Position numbers and translations under genes: made by a program. Positions 21,315-33,244 of a stretch of DNA of 64,000 bases are shown one piece after another. This DNA is from Liolophura sinensis. Lineage: Eukaryota; Mollusca; Polyplacophora; Chitonida; Chitonidae. The stretch is taken from assembly GCF_032854445.1 (NCBI RefSeq), contig NC_088300.1, forward strand, positions 45,873,682 to 45,937,681, read 5' to 3'. Numbering within the stretch: position 1 is the first letter of the stretch; every line of letters starts with the position of its first letter. The notes below the pieces were generated by a model. That model was not told the DNA's origin and searched no databases. It saw nothing but the letters and a program-made list of their open reading frames with translations.

Positions 21315-24300
21315 TTATTTGGCTTCGCATGAGGGGAGATAAATCATGTGGAGTTCATGACAAGCGGCTCTAAGGGGGGTCTCTGTCTTTTTACCTAGAC
21401 TACACTGATGATTTTTGTGCGAATAGAAGATTCTAAAACCTCGATCTCGTAACCGGTGTAATATCTTTAGTTTGCTGGTAATAGAAGATTTATCGTCTGC
21501 AAAGTTATGGATTTCAAATAAGAACTGTGTCACATTGTCAAGGGAGCCATCCCTAAGGGCTGTGTCAAGGGTAGGCCACTCACTTCCTTCCACGTCCATC
21601 TTCATCACATCAATATGCCTCTGAAAGTCAACAACACCATATTTCACACGCCACGACTACAAAGTGATAAAGATTTATTATCCTTAATATTCACATAGAA
21701 TTAAGTACCGCAATACATAACACAGGATTTTTCACCAATAGCCTACAGCTGGCGAAGACAAATACATGTACGTTAATAATTCTCTTTTAAGTTTATATGC
21801 CTTTTCAGTATATATCGATACAATAATCAAAGTCGAGAGAGCTTTCTTGGATTCTAGATTTAGTAATTGTTAAATTTTGTACACCGTTATGCAGGACCAA
21901 AAGAACTTTTATTTTAAGTATTTTATATGCAAGGATAGCGTGGACAACATAATACGACATGATATACTCATTCTCTTCAGAGATATTCTTTTCCAAATAA
22001 AACATAAACTCTGTTATTACCTCCAGCAATGGGCTGTTATGTTTTTTTCGACTTTTATTTGTCAGTAACAATCTTGGTACCAATTTGGATGAAATTTTGT
22101 TAACTGGTGGAGGAAAACAGGCAGTAATAGAGTATAGTCTAAAAACAGCTCGAAAGTAAGGACAACGGAATGTGACACAAAATAGCCATATTAGTCCCCA
22201 AAGTGTAGGGTAGTGAGCCTGTGTGAATGAGCCACAGCTGTATTCAACATTTTCAATGAGATAAACGGATTAAAAATAACACGGAGGAAATCTGATAACG
22301 GTAATGATGTACCGGTATGGAAAAGTTTTAGTCAAATGTGCAGAGGCAAATTTCGAAAAAAGCTTCTGCCGAACTCACCTGTAAAGTGTAATGCATATTG
22401 CTCACAGGGTATTGATTTATTCTGACATCTTGAATAGCGAATGAAAACAAAAATGACAGCTAAATTTTCTGAGCCGTGCGATTTGTAGAATTCTGCTGTA
22501 CGTATGATATATTCCTTTCACTAATCGGATGTGATGAGTCGATCAAATTTCACCAGTCTGTTGTTTTCCTTATTTATTCAGATTTACAAAGTTGTATCTT
22601 CGAGAAGTATATAAACACGAGCTGGAATATCTCCTTTTTTGTTTAAGTGGTATTTTGGATGTTATGCACATGTATGGCTGTTTCATGCGTAGTGGCCTGT
22701 TCGCTAGCTTTTTAGCCCTTTTCCTCTAACGTGCATAACCTACATTGGCATGTCCCCAACATCCGTTTTATTTCGGCTATCGTCTTCACTGGCCAGCCTT
22801 TGTTGATGACCGTGTTAGATCCGTATACACCTAAATGGTGGAAGGTGACCTTCTCACTTCGTCGCGTATCCCCCATTTTCATGCTGTGCACAGACAACAG
22901 AGAACATGAAATTGATAATGCCTATAGCTTTAAAGGTGCAGGATTGAGGAAACTTGGTTCAAGTTCAATTACGAGCCTTTCAAAGCTTAAAATCATAAAT
23001 CTATTTATTTGTTTTTTGATACGTTTGATTGTTTTAGTGAGGCCTAATTCTAGAATTTTCCACTTATGTTCCTGTTGTAAGGTTTATATAGTCTTGGAAA
23101 CCAGGGTGACCGTAGTATAAACCACCTACCTTTGGCAGGTAGATGGCAAAAGCACAGGCGAAACAACCAGAGCTAGATTCAAAAACACGACCTCATTGGT
23201 CAAAGGTCAAATGTCAAAAGTCTGACAGTCGCAGATGTCCAACACTTCAACCGTCAAGCTCAAATAGAAACTAAACAAAGGCATCAAGTTAAAGAATTCG
23301 GCACAAAATCTCTCGTTGTTGATTTCTGAAACTAGTAATATGTACTTAAAACCACTTGTATACCAACACACAGTTACCTTACATACCAGCAAGAGCCCGA
23401 TTATCTTGTAAATAAGCATAACATACACCCTCAATGCTATACGATGTAACCATGAAATACCATTTCAACGATAAAATGTTTTAACTAATATATATTATTT
23501 TCTATCCATTTTTTTATTATAATTAGATGAAATTTTCTTTTCTTTACCTTGGATCAAATGCGTGCACCTCGCACCCATAATGTTTAGCGATCATGTCATC
23601 AAAACTAAAATCGTTGTTTATCCTAAAACATAGACAAGAAAACAACCAGTTACCACTGCATAAATCCATTGAATTCCATTTTTCAGAGTGATTACCACGA
23701 GCAGGGATATATCTAATTACGTGTAGACTACCGCGCGGATAGGGTCAGCTGTTGCGCGTATTTGAATCGATGTTGGTATACTACACTAGTCTGAAAGTCT
23801 GTTGTCTGAGTGATGCTATAATGTATAGTTCTATTGCAGCAGATTGTCCTGTTAAATAAAACACACATTCTATTAAATCAACGTAAAGATTATATTACAC
23901 TAACCGGATACTATGTTGAATATGACAGAATATCGTGTTGTAATACCAGAATGAATAAATTCTAGGATCACTCAGACAACAGACTTTCTGTTAAAATTTA
24001 GATATTAATTTTTTTAGTATAGCAGTTAGTCTGTATAGCACTGTACGGTAACAATCTTTAACTACCAGTACCAAGTAGTATATTTCGGTGTGTTCTCACT
24101 CGCTTTTTCCCATTATGCACGCATGCTTTCCTACAGTGTTGCAGTCTTACGGTAAAGAACATATATTGTACATAGCTCCTATCAACGGCATTAAATGTTC
24201 GTCTCAGACTTTCTTACTGTTCAAAAGCAAATATTGTTCTTTAGTGACCGTCAGTCTAATGGATGTTTTCTATAACATTCTTACACACTTGTCATTCACA

Positions 24301-27300
24301 CGCAGTAACAGATATATCGCATGATTCCGATGTGTTCCATGCAGTAATAAATAAATCCGTAATGCTGATTTGGGGCCTTGACGTTAAAAGTCTTAACGTC
24401 TTAGCCGACAGTCATCTCACGTTTTCAGGAAGTTTGACAAGAAATTTAACTGTCCCAACCCACATGACAAGCATCCTAAATATATAGGCTACGAAATCAC
24501 AGGAATGAATGAATGGATGCTGCGGGTTTAACGTCGTACTTAACAATTTTTCAGTCGTATGACGAGGCGGAGTCAGTAGGCGTCTGAGCATATGTTGTGT
24601 TGTCTTTTGGCGAGTCCATGCTGCCGCCACTGAAGAATCATGCCGAAGACACCAGATATGACACCCCAACCAATAACATTCTACTGAAAACAGGCCAACC
24701 AGTCGTGTTTCCTTGCTCTAACCTCTCAATGCAGAGCACCATTTTTAAAGTGTTCGAAATCTTAGGCCTTCGGCCTGTGGATATATAGTGACAAAGCATG
24801 TTTTGGTACCCGAGTAGAACAAGGCAACCGTGGCTCCCTTCGTCCTATGGTATACATTTACCAGAAGGTGTAGACCAGGCAACCGTAGCTCCCTTCGTCC
24901 TAAGGTATACAGTTACCAGAAGGTGTAGAACAAGGTAACCGTGACTCCCTTCGTCCTAAGGTATACATTTACCAGAAGGAGTAGAACAAGGTAACCGTGA
25001 CTCCCTTCGTCCTATGGTATACATTTACCAGAAGGAGTAGAACAAGGTAACCGTGACTCCCTTCGTCCTATGGTATACAGTTACCAGAAGGAGTAGATTT
25101 TTTTTTTTTTTTTTTTTTTTGATTGGTGTTTTACGCCGTACTCAAGAATATTTCACTTATACGACGGCGGCCAGCATTATGGTGGGTGGAAACCGGGCAC
25201 AGCCTCCGGGGAAACCCACGACCATCCGCAGGTTGCTTGCAGACCTTCCCACTTACGGCCGGAGACAGAAGGAGTAGAACAAGGTAACCGTGACTCCCTT
25301 CGTCCTATGGTATACAGTTACCAGAAGGTGTAGAACAAGGTAACCGTGACTCCCTTCGTCCTATGGTATACAGTTACCAGAAGGTGTAGCACAAGGTAAC
25401 CGTCGTCCTGTGGTATATAGTTACCAAAAGGGGCAGACCACGGTCCTGCCTTCTTTCGTCCTATGGCATATAACTACTAGAAAGAGTAGACCAGGCAGCC
25501 CTGCCCCCTTCGTTCTATGGTATACAGTAACCAGAAGGAGTAAACCAGCCCTGTCTCCCTTCGTCCTATGGTTACCGAAAATGAGTAGGCGAGACAGTCC
25601 TGTTTCCACTGACCCCACAGAATATAGTTACCCGAAAGAGTAGACTAGGCAGTCTGCTTTCTTTCGCCCTAGAGTATGCAGTTACCCGAAGGAGTAGGCC
25701 AGACAGCACTGTTTCCCTTTGTCCTCTAGTATATAGTTACCCAAAGGAGTAGACCAGATAGTCCTGCTTCCCTTTGCCGTACAGGGTATATTTAGATCAG
25801 ACAGTCCTGTTATCCTTTGCTCTATGATAGAGTTACCCACATGACCAGACCACTGTTACTTCCCTTCGCCCTATATAGTATATAGGTATCCAGAGGAACA
25901 AACCATGACATCCTGTTCTCTTATAATTGGCTATTCAGATGCCAGAAGGAGATGATTAGACAGTCTGTTTCCCTTGGCACTATAGTATAATGTTACCCAA
26001 AGAAGTAGACCAGACAATCCTGTTTCCCTTATCCCTATAATATATAATTACCCGAAGGAGTAGACCAGACAGTCTGTTTCCCTTTGCCCTATGGTATAAA
26101 GTTATCGGAAGGAGTAGACCAGGCAGTCTGTTTCCCTTTGCCCTATAGTATAAAGTTACCCGAAGGAGTAGACCAGGCAATTTGTTTCCCTTTGCCCTAT
26201 AGAATAAAGTTACCCGAAGGAGTAGACCAGACAGTCGTGTTTGGGCCTGACAGGCTCATCATCACACACCTCCCAGCCTCCGTCACCTAAATTCCCCATG
26301 CGAAGCATTACGTTGCAGAGGATCTCGTGGTTGCTGCCATAACTGTAATAGGACATAAATAAGACTATGACTACAGAAAGTTTGGTCGGGTGAATAAAGC
26401 CGAGTATATACTACGGTGTTTATCTCATATTAGAATTCACTTTGGTAACTAGATCTGAGATGTGTTTCATTCTTCCTAGCTTAGGGAACAGAGAATATAC
26501 TTACATGCGTGCAGCAAATGCGCTTAGAATTTGACATGGATAATACAATACATTATAGCTTACTATAAGATTCAAAACTACATGTGTACTTAAGCTTTCT
26601 GTTGATGACACGCGTAAGCTGCAAATATACTTGACCGTCAGATATACGATATAAAGTGAAAGTAATTGACATGTAACAATAAATATTTACTTACTCTCGG
26701 TAACTGATGCGCACCGCATCCAAACTGAGTTCATCGAAAGTGTTTATAGCTGGGATGTGGCCGTTCCTTGCCGGGCAAAGATCTCCCTGAAACTGAAGAA
26801 GTAGCAATTTAGATGTTAAATCTTAAATAAACGAATACAACTAAATGCTGATAATGGATGCGACGTTACAGTTGATGAAGCAAGGTGTATCTTCTTGTGA
26901 TCACAAAGGAACTTTCCACTTTTCACACCTCCACAACATAGTCTACTTCAGTCTTTTTTTTGTTTCCTTTGTAAATATTGTGCCTTGTGCGCATGTGATA
27001 TAATAACTACTCGACCCACATCATGTGAACAGTAATTAACTAGTGAATGTCAAGTTATTTTACTAACAAAAATATACATAGCTCTCTCTGCATGGCTATT
27101 TCTGTGTAATTGTATGATTCTTAATTTTTATCGTAATTTGAATTTTAGATACATTTACGTACTGATACATTGAGTACATATGTACATGTAAAGAATATAG
27201 TTTTTATTTTTGTGATGTAAAAAAGCAAAATATCAGGCAACTCGAAAAAATCGAAAGTGTCACCACGTTATTGATGTTATCCAACCAGGCGAGTTATTTC

Positions 27301-30300
27301 TATGTCGCGACAAAGCAGCTGTTTCCGCTAACGTCATCTGAATTCTGTTTTGCGTTTCAGGCAAATGATCCTGAGGTAAAAATTGTGTTTCCTGTTTTTC
27401 AAACATGACCTTACCCATGGCCTCAAAAACCTTTCCAGGTTGAAAGCTGATTTAAAGAGTTACCAAACACGTCAGAACTAAATATTTTTGGCCGTTCAGA
27501 ACTGTTTTCACCCCTATTCCAAAATAACTATGATGGTTAAATTTTTTGCTGTCTGTTCTTTTAAGTTGGTTAGGTCGAGGCGAAGCCCACACAGCCAGCC
27601 GATGCATGTGAAGCCAATGAACAGGGATACACATATAGCTACTTATCCTTCGTCAGACAAAATACTCCGCTTTTCATTGGACAACGGCGATCATGTGGGG
27701 TACAGATATATTCTCGAATCCTCGAGAACAATTTCGGGTTGTGAACACAAAGGTCACATCACTGAAGCGGTCTTCTGCACTGAATTGATGGGTCTTTGCA
27801 GGTTAAATTCGTTACATGATTACTCAGTGATAGGATACGCACATATGTGGTGTCAGTAACCTTCATAATGGGCTCGGCTGACGCCATACATTTCCGTATC
27901 CTATCAGTGAGTAACTCTGCAACTAATGATATCAGCTAGTCAAGCGAACACAGACACTTACCACGCAGGTTTTATGGTACGAAACGATGGTACGACAGAG
28001 CGAAGCGATGAAACGATGCCATCGATTGACCTCAATCACCTGATTACCTCTGCCTGGGCACACTTGATGTCATAAGAACTGAATAGCGAAACTCGTGTGA
28101 CATACATGTAACTTAATTTAGTGTCCTTGAATATGCTCTAAGTTCAGCCCTCCTAAGTATATATGTAGATGTCGGGATGCCTATCCATTCCACAGCTGAA
28201 TATCACTCAAATGCCCAATGTTGGAATATCTCACAAGCAAAATATTCAACAGATGGGCTCAAACTTTTACTTTTTTTTAGAACATTTTTCGACCTAGTAA
28301 AATGCATTTAAAACTTTGGACTCTACTGTGACTTTTTCTGGTCGTATTGAAACCAATAATGTCAATTCAGCTTTTTGCCACTCGATACACACAGATTGCT
28401 ATATTTCATCATTCAAAATGCATCTTCATTTAGAGCTATGAATGCATTCAACAAATGGACCTGGAAGTGAATTATTTCAAGATAAAAATAATGCTATGGG
28501 GTCACTGATACCCATTGGGTCCCAACAGACCACCATAGAATCCTATGTTTTAAATGCATTTCAGTTGGTTAGAAAAATTCTGAAAAAAAATAAATCAAAC
28601 TATTTTCCTGGACAGTGTTTAATGGTTTTTCATCTGATAAATACTTTATTTCAGTGGGTTTCTTTCTGCCTTAGGAGAACTTTTAGCCAGAACGTATACT
28701 TCGGTACATGTATATTTCACGTATATATCCAAAAACCACACAGTCGTCTTAATTAAATACTCTCTCACAAAACAAAACGCTAGTTTACAAATATCCTATA
28801 ACCCCAAATATATAGGTCAATTCTCCTACACACCTGTTATCTTATTCAGTTGTACCTTACTTTAATCTGTACGATACATAAATAGCTTAGCTGTCCTTTC
28901 TTTGCACACTTTAAGGGTATTTGCAAACAAATGGGCTGTTCAGGCTGTCGGGTGGTCATATTTCGTTCCCATGGCGACATTGAGTGGGTAGGGGATATCT
29001 GAACACGATGAGACATCTATGACCTATATCTATAACATTTCTTAATGTGCATGACTTAGCTTACTTTGAACAGCGATATATCCGTAACGCAACATAAAAG
29101 GAAATATATGCTTTATACACACTTTTTTATACTTGAAAAAAAGTTCAAGTATAATATACAGATTGATAAAATTAGTGAATAATATTTGTGTATTACAGTG
29201 TCATTCTACTTAATTTGGGTTTAGAGGACTGTATTTGCATGTATCACATCACTTGAACAATATGCAGTTTTACAACTGCTCAATTAGCTACCGGTGTTCT
29301 CCCAATGCCTGTCTGAAGACTGGAAGGCAATAGTATAACTATAAGGTTAATCACAAAGCTTAGAAAAACGAAAGGACAAGTAGCAAACTTTTGAACTGAT
29401 TTTGTGTGTGTGTGTGCGTGTACCATTAGATCTCCGTGCTGTTCGTGCCTGGACTATAGGCTTATTCGCCTATTTCCTCTATATCCAAAGTCTTGGGGAA
29501 AAAATAGAGGGTTGCACAAAATTGATCGTGTGGACATTTTAAATATGGGTATATATCATAAAATGAAACTATATAGAAGTTTTAAAATTCAAATACAAGA
29601 TGAATAGTCATGCGCTTATTCCATAGTTAATTTACATATGTAGTTTCTTACCTATCCCAGATAGATTGTCCAGCGAAGCATACGTGACACGGCTTTGAGG
29701 TTTATCGAAATGATCTGCTTGAATTTAATCTGTTTGCCGTCACAGCTGTTCTATCAACTTTTGGAACACCTTTACAGTATAATGTTACCCACGTCACCAT
29801 GTTAACACATTACTCAGTCATATTTTGGCAGTCATATTAGTGAGATTTCACACGATTTCGATCCTAAGAAATTTCAAGCCAGTAAACCTGCACAGGTAGA
29901 CGTTTCAGGTCAATCATCGCAAGGCCAATTTCGCAAAACACATTACAAATTACCAAAGAACAAAGAAAGTATAAGGTATGGCCCCTTTTCATACTTCTGA
30001 AAATATTTTTAATTTCTCGCTATTTTACTGGTATTAGCTTGTGTTAAATCACTGCTTCTCCAGAGATTAGTGTTTCGTTATGACTGAATGGTGTATATTA
30101 CAACAACAACAGTGTTTAATTAATACTTGGTAATGTTTGCTCCATATTGTAGATCTTTAAAACCCTACGGTACTTACAGTCAGCCATATATAGTAACGCT
30201 TGTCCTTATGATTGACTGCTTTCTGGAAGAACGTAAAATTACTCTCAGCTTGTGTTCTGCATTACTTTGGCCATTTCCGACTAATGTCAAATTTGCGAAG

Positions 30301-33244
30301 ATTTTTCTTTCAGTTTTGTAGCTTTAATCCGGAATCCTGCAATCCATTCCGCCCGTTTTCCCATTTATACACGCCTTTCGCTTCCTTGTCATAGTACATG
30401 CATATTACCCCAGAAAGTTGTTTCCTGGTGTTTAAGAGTATCGCTAGCTTTGGCTAAGACAATACCGGTGTAGTTTAAACTTATGAGTACAGATATAGAC
30501 CTATATAATAGTTGGAACTAAACGTACCGGTAGTTTAGATTTAGAATATGGGTAAAGAGAACAGATAGCTTGCCCTTTAAGAGTACCAGTACTAAAGATT
30601 AAGGATATACACATATAGTTTTGTGCCTTCAAACAAGGATAGTTCCGAGACAGAACCAGCATTTTAGACAGAGTATAATATTGATTCGAAGTATAGAATA
30701 TATACCGGAAGTTAGAACATTGCGTAAATGTAACAAAAAAAAACAAAAAGACATTAATTCGGCTATAAAGTTTATCTTATCAAATTGATGGTCTTGATTG
30801 GTTATAATTTCCACATTAAAAAGAAAAGACAACAAATAATACAACCTGAGTACTTTCTACTAGAAAGATGAGTGTAAATAGACCTAAACGGTTATAGACC
30901 TGAGTACTTTCTACTAGAAAGATGAGTGTAAATAGACCTAAACGGTTATAGACCTGAGTACTTTCTACTAGAAAGATGAGTGTAAATAGACCTAAACGGT
31001 TATAGACCTGAGTACTTTCTACTAGAAAGATGAGTGTAAATAGACCTAAACGGTTATAGACCTGAGTACTTTCTACTAGAAAGATGAGTGTAAATAGACC
31101 TAAACGGTTATAGACATTTTTTTATGACGTGCTTGGTAAAATTGGAAGAAGTTTTAATCACGAATTCTTGCGAGGCCATGGGATGCATTATGATAGACCA
31201 CCCGGAAACCCATACACGTGGTCAAAAGGCAAAACAATGTTCGGCTGACGTAAACGTAGTAGGGTTAAAGAAATAACTTGCGCCTGATTGGTTAATATTG
31301 TTAAGATGGCAGCTCTTTCGGTTTTCATGGTGAATGACATTTTGCTTAGTTTGAACTGCGATATCTCGGTCAAACGAGATATCAAGATATCGCAGTTTAT
31401 CTTCTTTAAAAAAATTCACATTAACTAATATGAAGCGATTATCGTTATCCAAAATTCTTGTCTAAATTCACGTCAGCATATCTACTCGCGTGCAAATTCC
31501 AAATTCGAGCGCGTCTAACCAGTAATGGGTGGGTTGGCGGGGAGGGGTCTGGTGTTAAAATAACAACATCTTCTATAAGTGTTAAAATAATACATGTTAA
31601 ATACGGAAAAATGTGTGCCAACATTTTAAAACGTTTACTCCTCGATTGTCTGCAAGTTGTAACATAATGTAACACGACTTTTTTATTTTTATAAAGTAAA
31701 ATGTGCGGAAAGCAAAACGAAATGCTATTGATTTGATATCAGACAGTGATATCTTACAACATTTTAGTATTACATTTTTAGCACTGCAGAAAGTGTTAAA
31801 GATTTTAAATGATTCCCCTTTATCATCACGGCCAAAGTGGCGGATTTTACACTATATCAGTTCACTTATATATAACATTTGAGCTAGTGTGCACGCTCTG
31901 TGTTTGACTGTGCCATGGACGAATAATTGTGCTGTATGTTAAAACATAAATTATGGTAAATGTCATCATATTTAAAGTGTTAACATGATACAGCAAAGTC
32001 ATGTTAAACAATGTAAAACATGAGTCCCATCGCCCTAAACTGTTACAGCGGGTAATAATTGCCTGTAGTTTGTAACATGATGGTAGATCACAAGATTTTC
32101 AACATTTATAATATGGAACACAACCACATAATTTTTAAAATATTCCATTTTATAATCATTTTGGAAAATGTTAAATTTTCATCACTTTAGAACATGTTAT
32201 TCTAACAATATACATGGTTGCCTTCTTAAAGTGCTGCCAAAATGTCGAATTTAACATTATTACATTTCCACATTTCAGTATAGACTGTGTGGGCCTGAAA
32301 AACAATCCAGACTTCTAAGAAAGTGCCAGACGAATACACGTGTAGTGTAACTCCGATAAAAGAGATACTGACTCAAACATTCGTTTTTTCGGGGTTTCAC
32401 TGCTTGTGTAAGGTTACTATAAACGAATAAAAGATCAGGATACCTCGACGAGTACATGGTCATACGTATTTTCATTGAGTCAGGAAGATGTACTTTTTGT
32501 TTTATCTGTGAAGGAAGAGATCACGCGGATGTCGTATAAACACAAAAAGGCTCTTAATATATATACAGGGCAGATATAGTTCATAGACCATTAATTATGA
32601 TAAACAATTCGTAGGGAACACTCAAAAAAATAATCTGTTATAATTTTAACAGAAAGTCATCTGAGTGATACTAGAATGCATTCTGTTACTACAGTAGATA
32701 GTTCTGCTAAATATAACACACATATTCTATTAGTTCCACATAAAAATTCTATTAAACTAACAAGATATTATGTTAAATATGACAGAATATTGTGTTATAA
32801 TAATATAATACATTCTAGCATCGCTCAGACAACAGACTTTCTGTAAAAAAAAAAACAGATTAATTTTTTTGAGTGAACAAACAATTAACTTGCCAAAAAT
32901 GTTAAATTGTTTTGCAGCCGTCTTAAATTGATATACACAAATGAAAATTCCTGCTGATTGATACGATCATGTGTATACCTAGGCCTACATGTGTTGAGAC
33001 ATCCGCGGACACATATACAAGGGTCAGCCCTACTACTCTGTGCCTTCGGTAAAAGGTCAGACGAACAGAACAGACATGTATATATGGGGCAGGTGGATAG
33101 ATCCGAAGTCAAATGAAGTCGGCTTACCTTGAGTGATGGGGGCTGTATAAGAGCTGGTTTGGATATAAACACTGTATAACTTAACACTGTTACTAGGGTC
33201 ACAGTGGCTACCGCCGCTGCAACGGTTACGCGACTGTTCATCAT
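21315..33244 (-). CDS. METTL24-like methyltransferase (Methyltransf_21), type II membrane protein
   Basis: Minus-strand exons are at 33128-33244, 26695-26786, 26214-26342, 23548-23622, 22740-22883 and 21315-21618. Phases match throughout and give 286 residues. Residues about 6-28 form one hydrophobic segment after a short N-terminus, as in a signal anchor. Then come DGGWEVC (near 90), CLVYSFGINNDFSFD (107-121), GCEVHAFDPS (129-138) and IDVMKMDVEGSEW (188-200). These are hallmarks of the METTL24/Methyltransf_21 group; a SAM-dependent methyltransferase role is inferred and the substrate is unknown. The last junction requires acceptor CAGAG|G paired with donor TGTAG|gttatg. Intron 1 is 6.3 kb, so a missed small in-phase exon is possible. 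The end of exon 3 is amplified as a minisatellite in the next intron. Confidence 0.86.
23778..24020. mobile_element. MITE family 2, diverged copy, METTL24-like intron 3
   Basis: Long inverted arms contain gtctgttgtctgagtgatgct on the left (23798) and the complementary agacaacagactttctgt on the right, as in the cleaner copy at 32619-32875. The left terminus is eroded, so the boundaries are approximate. Confidence 0.7.
24500..24785 (-). mobile_element. SINE family 2 copy, METTL24-like intron 3
   Basis: Begins gaatgaatg, then ggtttaacgtcgtacttaac and aatttttcagtcgtatgacg, and continues through gcgagtccatgctgccg to the ctctcaatgcagagcacc block. The same order is seen at 53375 (complement) and in part at 39800 and 62885. 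Sense orientation is minus, judged from the tRNA-like head preserved at 39900. Confidence 0.75.
24787..26235. repeat. about 56-bp minisatellite derived from the METTL24-like exon 3 end and splice donor
   Basis: About 20 units or more. On the minus strand each includes a version of ctggtctactccttcgggtaact, which is the last coding bases of exon 3 (26214-26342) plus its donor, followed by about 35 bp of intron sequence. The rightmost unit overlaps the real exon end. Units nearest the exon (donor-equivalent positions 26160 and about 26050) keep GT; others have lost it (for example GA at about 26106). Units farther left are homogenised around ttacc(a)gaaggagtagaac and tcccttcgtcctatgg. Confidence 0.9.
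25099..25266 (-). mobile_element. SINE family 1 inserted inside the minisatellite
   Basis: A run of about 20 T (the complemented tail) is followed by the diagnostic gccgtactcaagaatatttc and the rest of the body. The array phrase agaaggagtaga lies directly on both sides (about 25087-25098 and 25267-25278) and reads as the target duplication, so the array predates the insertion. Confidence 0.88.
30844..31113. repeat. 54-bp tandem repeat, five apparently identical units
   Basis: Units start at 30844, 30898, 30952, 31006 and 31060. Each contains acctgagtactttctactag, then aaagatgagtgtaaatagac and ctaaacggttatag. No difference between units was seen, so the expansion is recent or kept homogeneous. 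Confidence 0.95.
32619..32875. mobile_element. 257-bp MITE family 2 with long terminal inverted repeats
   Basis: It starts cactcaaaaaaataatctgt and ends with the complement (aattttttttgagtg type). The inverted arms continue inward for about 65 bp through acagaaagtc, gtctgagcgat and tagaatg. The possible AA target duplication is ambiguous. A diverged relative lies at 23778-24020. Confidence 0.85.

Larger units (their letters stand above)
26787..33127 (-). other. intron 1 of the METTL24-like gene
   Basis: 6.3 kb. It contains a perfect 5 x 54-bp array (30844-31113), an imperfect palindrome (31354-31397, arms around gcgatatctcg), an AT-rich tract with many gttaaa/aacatt words (about 31560-32270) and a MITE (32619-32875). 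No other exon with matching phase was found. Confidence 0.6.

Noticed and set aside
25410..25643. ORFs in 25410-25643 and 25980-26290 with repeated VLWYTVTRR or LPYSIKLPEG words
   Set aside because: Readings through the splice-donor minisatellite.
27488..27859. 123-codon plus ORF
   Set aside because: No recognisable motif and no splice context; lies antisense in METTL24-like intron 1.
29652..29717. Possible extra minus-strand exon in METTL24-like intron 1 (reads DHFDKPQSRVTYASLDNLSG with a gtaag donor)
   Set aside because: Its phase does not fit between exon 1 (ends phase 0) and exon 2 (starts phase 0); the one in-phase reading ends in TAG at the donor.
30844..31113. CRISPR-like direct repeat array
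   Set aside because: Units are contiguous 54-bp tandem copies with no variable spacers, and the sequence is eukaryotic.
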